A DNA stretch of 64,000 bases from Distichodus sexfasciatus (lineage: Eukaryota > Chordata > Actinopteri > Characiformes > Distichodontidae), in assembly GCA_032718565.1 (NCBI GenBank), contig JAVGVS010000242.1:1-64000 (forward strand), given 5' to 3'. The notes beneath the pieces were generated by a model, which saw only the letters and a program-made list of their open reading frames with translations, did not search any database and was not told where the DNA came from. Positions within the stretch are counted from its first letter, which is position 1, and each line of letters begins with the position of its first letter. Position numbers and translations under genes: made by a program. Below, one piece after another: positions 13,501-22,500 of this stretch.

Positions 13501-16500
13501 GGTGCAACGACATCGACATTGTCGACAAAAGTCGATAAAAATATCATGACTAATTTGACTGCCCATACGGTCGCCAGACGATTTTTGCAACGGAATGGAA
13601 CATTTTCCTTCCTTTCTACCTGCAATACTACCGCTTTCTAATAGAGTGCACCAATACACCACACTCTGGTGAGATTTGTTTGGCGCATCAGCTGCTCAGC
13701 AGCCTTCAAGAATGGCCCTATGGCGCCGCCATCAACGCCAAACCAGAGCCGCGCGAAATGGTTAAGCACCATGGCTTAAATCATGCCCAGTTAAAATGTA
13801 GAAACCGAGAGCACAAAATTAAGAATCGAGGATATTGGCGCGAAACCGTATTTTTACCTCTTCGGCCGTCTTTTTTCCTCTCGATAAGTTAAATGTCCTC
13901 ATGTCAAAAAAGTGAGGATTACAGATTTCCAGCAGCTTTTTTTATGTGTGAGATATGCTGCGGTGGCTTTGGGGTAAGGAAGTGTCGGACAGTTTGGGGC
14001 GGCACAGTTTGCCGCGAATCAGATAACATGTATTCCTGGTTGCAGATTGGCTTAAGTTCTTACAAAAACAAGATGTCGGAGGAAGAGGAACGTGGCGGTC
14101 GTTAAACGCAGACGCTAAATAAGGCAAAGAAGAAACTTATTTATTTAAATATGCTTTTGAGTGAACTATCTTTCTTGTCTTTATTATTTACCACAAAATT
14201 TAAATAACCTCGTGCTACTAGTCGTAAAAGCTGGTACCCAAATCGGGAGCCAGTATTTTTATAATTCATAATCGCGAGAATCCCATTAGTCAACTAACGC
14301 TTGTCAGTCGATGACTAGCCCATCATCAAAATAGGCTTTAGCGTGTTTCCCAGTAAACAGAAACACTGCTTGTTGTTATTTATATCAGCCAAAATATGAG
14401 TTGGTCCGCATTAAATTTAAGATTTGACCGAACTGGAGCGCATAATGATGGCGTTTGCCATGAGAGTCGCGCCACACAGCACGTTTACACCGCAAAGAAT
14501 GTCACTTACGCGTTTTTACGCATTTACTTCTGTTTTTGTGCATTATGTGCACTGAATAACGGAAGCAGCGCTGTTTTTCTTCGGAACCGAGTCGTCCCCT
14601 TCCATCTCCAAATGAGCGTCTCTGAAATCGTGGATATTCATTTCTCTTCGCACGCCGCTTCTCCACTTCCAGAACCAAACATTTACGCGCCAGAGAGTGT
14701 TCTTGGACGCATGGGAGCGAGGTGGTTCGCTTTTGAGGGCAGAGAAGTTAAACCTAAAGCTTAAGAGCACATGCCATCTGTTTAACAATAGTCGGGGAGG
14801 ACTTGTACTGGAGGAAGGTCACGAGTAAAGTTATTTATTTATGAATGCATGAACAAGTTTAGATATATTCGAGACTCCACTGGTCATCATCATAATTTGG
14901 TTTATAAGTTTCATGTGCTGAGACTCAGAGTCAGCAGCGAAACACAGAAGACACTTTCAGATAGTTTATCCTCCAAGTCGTGACTGTTTCGATCCCCTGC
15001 ATAAACAGCAGACAAAAAGGTGAAAAAGTAAACCAAATTATACCACTTGGCAAGTTTTCAATCAGAAACTCTGATTTTCTGAACCACAAAGTTTTTATAT
15101 AGATATATAAATGTTTATTAAATTTGGTATGTACTTAGTCGCTTATAAATTAAATGCAGCAGAAATAGTATAAAACAACCCATTCAGGCCAAGTGTGTCG
15201 GAAAGACAAACGTAAAATCATTTTTATCATGAGATACTCCGGTACAACATAGTAGTACTATTGCAAAAGGACAAGTGATTTGAAGAAAGCTACAAATTAT
15301 TTCCACTTTAAATATAAAATTTTGTAAGGCCAATAAGCAAATATATGTCAAATGTAGAATTAATAATTGATTCACAGAGATGCAGTGATACCTAAAGGAA
15401 GGAGGATGGCATCTATGCTTCTTTGGCCACTTCAGGGTTAAAAGAAAAAAAACAGACCGCATGAAGCCCACAGTGAAAATGACTTAGGGTGTTGTTTATT
15501 TATTCTTTGTTCCCTACCAAGAAGCCCTGATTCATTGTCAAACTCTGGCCAACTAATAGACTATACAGGATTCACTCACATCTGTCCCCTTTCTCATTCT
15601 CAACCAACACTATTTGGCAGGTGGAGGCAGCATCAAACGCCTTTTTTTTTTCGAAATTCAAATTTGCATCACACACGATCGCTAAACATTTATCACGGAG
15701 AAAAAACATTTATCAAGGCCATATTATGCTTAAAAAATGCGCTGGCTCAGTCGTAAAAAGCTTATAGACTTATGACTAATAAGGAAATAAGGCGATTGGT
15801 GAGGAACATCCACGAATCTATAAGATCGCATCGAGCCCACATTTCATTTTAAATGTGTCCAGTTGAGTGTGAATACTAAAGTGATGAACTTTTTCTGTGC
15901 CACGTACAGCTCAAGAGCAGATTCTTCTGCGTGATTGTGTTAAAATTAGTTTGGCCATAATAAATGTTATGGGCAAACGCAAGTTAAAAAACGAAGCTTG
16001 CAAACGTAGCAAACCTAGTATGCTAAACTATAGCAGAGGTTGCGAATATTTATTTTGAGTCACCTCCTTCTGCCAGTACACTGAACTCTGTGTCAACCAG
16101 AGGGAGAGGGGAAGGGGGTGAGCACCTATGCTTCCACACCACACTGGGAAGACCTTCACTTTCTATCTTTGACGAGGCGTAAAAAACTGCACATGCTGCA
16201 GAGGCGCCAGGACGTAATTGGTGACGGTTTTGAAACAGTCGATGCTGATTAGACTACAGGAAAATCACTGGCCCTAGGAGTCAAACAAACATTCACCATA
16301 AAAGCTGCAAGAGCTCTAATTTACATGCATTTGCAATACATTTTTCTATGACATTGCTGCCTCTAGTAGTGGTCTAAGTGTGGTTCTACAAAGAAAGGAA
16401 AACAAAACTTTTGATGCTAGAATAAAGGCCTAAAGAGAATGAGCAGACCAGAGATGGGAAGTAATGGAGTACAAATACTTTGTTACTATGGCAAGCCGTT

Positions 16501-19500
16501 TTAACATTTAATAGCCCGACTGGATATGCACGTCAGATAGCCGTAATTCAGTTCTTCCCCATCAAAATGACATTCTTCCCAGTCGTTGTCGTGTTATCCT
16601 CAATCACATTATTACTTAGTACATACTGAATTTTAAGATATACAACATTAGCTTTGTACTAGGAAGGAGTAACTTTAAGATATCTAAAAACCTTTAATAA
16701 ATTTAAGGGGCCGTTTTAACATTTAATAGCCCGACTGATATGCACATCGATATCCGTAATTCTGCCCTTCCGCCAAAATAAACATTACAGATATCCAAAA
16801 ATATGTTCTTCCTATCTACAATGCACATTTCCAGACATCCGAAATGCAATTTCACGGCATAAAATGACTTTACACCTCTTATGGCGGGTCTTCTTGTTAG
16901 ATATCTTAAAACGCATATTGTTCCATCTACAATGCACATTTCAGATATATCCCGAAATACAAATTTTAATACTAGTACAAATGACGCTACTTATGGGCGG
17001 TATTTTCTGTGAGGATATCCAAAACGCACGCTCTTCCCATCCACAACGCACATTTCACAGACATCCTAAATATACTCTACTTAAAGTACAAATACATGTG
17101 TACGAAAATTAGTATGAAGAATGTCGTTTTGGGATATCTGTAATGTTTATTTGGACTGGGAAGAACTGAACTATGGATACTGGGACATACATATCCAGTC
17201 TAGCTATTATATGTTAAAACGGCCCCATACGTTTTTTAAATTTCTAGATATTCAAACTTCGCTCTTACTAGTACAATACACATTTAATATATCTTAAAAT
17301 TAAATCAATACTAGCAGAATTGTGACCGAGATATCTTTATATACCCATTTTGACCAGTAAATAAATGGCTTTAATTAAGAGGTCTATAATGCTATCTAAA
17401 AATACAATCAGGATAGTCAATAAACCCTTTATGTTAAAAAAGGTGTTATCCATGAATCTTTCGTAGATATCCTAAAATATGTTTGTTACTAGCCGTACCG
17501 GTATTTCTTGCGTTGTAAGTAATATTCTAATTAAAGATGTCTGAAATTTGTTATTTTACCTAGCAGCACGTCGCAACAGATATATGCATTATTATTGTTA
17601 TTAGTCAAAATGCAATTTTAGATATTCCAAAATTACATTTATAGATATTCGAAGAGTTTTTAAGTTTTGATATCCAAAATGAGAATTATAACTAGTAACA
17701 AGTGTATTGAAGATATCTGAAATGAAAGTTTCTCCTAGTAAGAATTGTATTTTGGATATCTGTAATGTGCATTGTGACAGCAACATCATGGATGTCTACA
17801 AGAGAAAACCCGAGGATTTGAATAAAAGGCAAGGACGCTTATTTGTACTATAATCATTGATATCTGGAAATGTGCATTGCAGAGTAGGAAGAACATCGCT
17901 TTTGGACATTCGTAGGCTGTTTATTTGACGAGGAAGAACTGAATCATTTGATATCTGACGCACATTCAGTCGGGCTATTAATGTTAAACGGCTTGCCATA
18001 TGTTACAGTATTTTCGGGTTTCTGTACTTTACCTGACTTTATTTTTGCGCCAACTTTGCCTAATATAACCACTAAAATAATACTGCCTAACATCATGACG
18101 AGTAAATCAACAGACACTTCCACTGTTCAAACAACCAAACATCATGTCTTATAGTTACCAGTTGTCTATTAGAGAATAAGTGCTGCACACCGCACAAGAG
18201 ACATGATGCGCTTCTCGAAAGCAACATGACATCCATCAAGGCCTCCACTCTGCAGTCCGGCTGCATAAAAAGAGCACTCCTGTCTCAAAAACAAACATTC
18301 ATTTTAAAGAAAATCCATATGATTCTTTTTGACACATATAAACTCAGTACAACATATTTCAAAATACAGAGCTGCTCCACCCTGAGACTGCACAAAGAAA
18401 TAGTAAATTGTTCAAGTATATATATTAGAGGGACAAACAATATGCCTAAAATATGTATAAAAACAGAACCTAGACCTTTTTCCGATATGGCATTTAGTGT
18501 TGGAACACTTTTCCATTTCCGGAATCATAATGAAATTGGCCAACAAGAGCTTTTTTTTCTTATTATAATCAGACCAGACCTAGGCCTGCAATTCATTAAT
18601 CAAACGTCAGATTCACAATCTCGATTCACACATCGTACAACTCATTTCTAATTTACAACAGATTCAACTTGCCCAACGGGGTGTAATGACTTTTATCGAT
18701 TTTTTTTTGCCAACGGACATAAAATGCTACCTGTATTACAGAAGAAAAGCAAATGAACACTCAATGCGGAGAATTTCAAACGGTTGATAAGCTTGTGTTC
18801 TTGGCCAAAAAACCTATAAGTGCTAGAAGTTGACGATACCCAAAACACAAGTGTCAGAGGTTACTTATTTTAATGACGGACGAAAGAAAGTTCCATTATT
18901 ATGTTCAACAGATTTGAGTTATTTATTTGATTCAAAAATCTATATATGTTACAAAAGAAACTGTTACAAGAAACTTTCAAGTGCTGTATATTTTTATTAA
19001 AAGTTTCCAAAGCACTTTTTTTTTTTTTACTTAAGTGCAATAAATGCTTTTGCTGAAAGAAGGAGAATCATGTGAGATCCTCAATCACATGGAGAAAAAT
19101 CATGATTCACATTTTAGCCAGAATCGTCCAGCCCTAATCACACCGATGCTTAGATTTTATGCCCATACTTTCTGCCGAAATTTGATGGATAATATTTGTT
19201 GCAGGGTCGTGAAAGGCAGCTTGTGCTGGCATGTCCAAACCGAGGTGGATTCATCCAGTCCCTACCTTCTGTCTTAAAATATATGCCGTTATTTTGTGCC
19301 AAGTATCTGAACACGCAGTGGAATGTCTCCAAGCAACATATCGTGTCTTTTCATGCTCAACTCTGCCAGCACGCAAAATTTCAATTAACCATGCTGCCCT
19401 CACTTTATATGAATGAGCTGCACATGGCCGCGCCCAGACGCACCCGCCGCACAGTACAGTAGGTAAGGTGTTCTATCATACTTTTCTATGTGGTAGCATG

Positions 19501-22500
19501 CATCTTAGGAAATAGCCAGGGTTGTAGCTTACCTGCTCTAGGGCTAGGCACTAGGTAGTGCACATGGAGTGTCACACGCACCCTGTTTGACTTGGTACAC
19601 CACATAGGGAAGGAAGTGACTTTTTAAAATGCCAGTACTACACTAAAATGCTCCGCCCCATCGTTTTCATGCTCACTTGACTTGGCACTGGATTAGAAAT
19701 GTGAGAACTCGTCTTTACACGCTCAACTCTGCTATCCTCATTTATCGGTATCGGCAGATAAAGTATAAAAACAACGGATACCCACACATCGCACACCTGT
19801 GATATCGGCATTCAATGTACTGTTTGGTGAGGTCTGTCGAGAGGCGAGATTAATCCCATAACGATGCATTGTGAAGCAGTGGTCCGGTGATATGCAATCC
19901 AGTTTCACCACTGAAATCATTTTTTCAAAGCATTTTCCAGATGATTTGTGCATCTTTATGAATAATTTTAAATGAAAATATCTAAAAAGTAATACAAAAA
20001 TACTCCCCCCATTACACTCAGACTGCTTAAAAACTCTAGTTAAAAACCTCCGGATTATATCATAATGACATTGGCGATTTTCAGGCTATGGCATAAAAGT
20101 TCTAGTTAAAAAGACCATTACAGTAATTATGGCTGCACGATCTGCAATTCAAGCCCAGTCGGCGTGCAACGTGAAATAATGTAGAAAAATGTATGGTCTG
20201 TATCGTTATGGGATTGTAAAGGTATTGACATCATATCAAATCGCCAATTTGAACTTAATTTGTATCAAACGCTGAATCCAGCCTAAAGACCAAATGATCA
20301 ATGGGGGAGCTAGCGCTCTGGCTGTATCCTACATCCAGCACTACCACCACCTTATCTGAGCTAGACCAATAAACTGAAGTTGCTAACGGGAGAACTGTAA
20401 TTAGAAAATGTCTGCTAAATTCAGCCTAGGACTGCATTAGCCAGTGCTTCCCTGCACAGATGCTGCATTACATTCTTTGTATTCTCTTGACAAATGCTTT
20501 AGACAAATAATGATTATGACTTTCAAAATGATTTAACGTTAGCACAAAGAACAAGATAAAGAACAGCCTATGACATTAACGACTGACCTGGCAGCAGCTT
20601 GAAGAGCATCCATGATGGGGCCAAGTATCAAGCAATCTTTGAGCTATGAGCAGCTGCAGAGGTTCCAGAACTTGCTTCTGCAAGAGCATTTCCCTGAGCG
20701 GCTCTCTGATCTGGGTGAGAGCTACAGCTAGCAATCTCAAGCCTGAGAGGTTAATAGCCTGTTTCTCTGAGGCTAACAACTCAGTAACATGACTCTATAA
20801 CATCTTTTGTTAAGTAGAGTTGAAATTCAGTACTTGATTCTCAGCCCTTTGTTGCTCAGTGAGTTTATGTACCAAGACCTGAAATAACAAAGAACAAATG
20901 AAAAGGCTCTCAGCTGTTTTGTATGGATAAACTTGATGAGTTCTGTTGGAAAAATAGCACTTTATTTAAAAATATATATATATTTATATATAATATATAT
21001 ATTATACACCATATATATATTTATATACACATATATTTATATATATATTTCTACCCTGAGTTCAGCCAGCTGTTTCATTGTGCTGAATGATTTTCTAGTA
21101 ACTGAAGCAGTTTAAGTTAATTTTAGCAACAGTTACAGAAACAATACCGATGAATCTGCCTATGTCCCAGTCAATGCAACACCATAACTGCTCACCTGCT
21201 GCATCAAAACAGTCCAGGATGGACAGCGGGTGCATTGCCAAAGGAGAAATTTCTCATCCAGACTGACAGAAGCTGATTGCACATACCGCTAAAAGTATTG
21301 GGACACCTGCCTTTACACACATGAATTTTATTGAAATCTCATCCATAATCAACCTAATCCATAGGTTTTAATATGGAGTTGGCCCACAAGCTGCAGCTAT
21401 AACAGCTTCTTCAACTCTTCTGGGAAGGCTCAGGTTTAGGAGTGTGTTAATGGGAATTTTTGACCTTTCTTCCAAAAGAGCATTTGTTGGGTCAGCTACT
21501 GATGTTGGATGAGGAGGCCTGGCTCACTGTCTCCGCTTTAATTCATCCCAAAGGAGGTCAGGGCTTTGTGCAGGCCAGTCAAGTTCCTCCACACCAACCT
21601 CGTTCATCTATATCTTTATGGACCGTGCTTTGTGCACTGGTGCACAGTCATGTTGGAACAGGAAAGGCCATCCTCCCTAAACTGTTCCCACAAAGTTGTA
21701 AGCATGAAATTGTCCAAAATCTCTTGGTGTGCTAAAGCATTAAGAGTTCATTTAACTGGACCTAGGGGACCAAGCCCAACCCCTGATAAACAGCCCCCAT
21801 TAAAACACCTGAATTCAAGGATTTGGAGGTGGAGGTGCCAACACTTTTGGCAATTTAGTGTTTACTCTCTGCAAAACTGTAGCAGCTAACAAAATAAAAA
21901 CCTTCCCAGTAATACTATTGTCTAGATGTCAGAGATAGATGGATTTCAAAAGGGGATTCAGCCTCTAGCTAACAAGGCGCACAATTCTTATGTTTTCACA
22001 GCAGAGATGTTCATAAGTCATTTTATTTTCAAGTCTAAGTCTCAAGTCTTTATTCTCAAATCTTTTGTCCCAAGTCCAAGTCAAGTGTCAAGTCTCTAAT
22101 GACTGAAATAAACTTTTGACATTTTTATGCATGCCCTCTAGTTATCTAGATAACTTTGCATTGCTGTATGTTATGAACTGAAAGTAAGCTGTACTGTCAT
22201 CTATTATTATACATGACACTATCAAAATTGATCAGAGTATGATCACTTAAGAGAGTTATTTCAATACAATGTGAAGAAACAGAATTAAAGGTTTTTTTTT
22301 CAAGTTTATAAATGTATTTTGAAATAGTTTTTTGTTCTGCACGACAGGATACAAGATGGTCGGTGTTGTTTCGATATCTCTAGCTACACGCATGTGTGAC
22401 GGTGCGCATAATATCAAGGGAGGGAATTACACCAAGGCAACACCGGGCCGCGTTCCGGTAAAGGGGCAATGTACACCCCGTGTTAGAAGACTAGTGTATT

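Noticed and set aside
14396..14764. 122-residue plus-strand open frame
   Set aside because: It overlaps a dispersed repeat shared with 36.6-37.2 kb and has no domain or splice context.
18185..18300. Candidate missing brat1 exon on the minus strand after TTTGAGACAG
   Set aside because: The translation (ECSFYAAGLQSGGLDGCH) does not resemble BRAT1 and runs into stops without a good donor.
18226..18651. 141-residue plus-strand open frame
   Set aside because: Low-complexity, AT-rich composition with no recognisable domain, lying in brat1 intron DNA.
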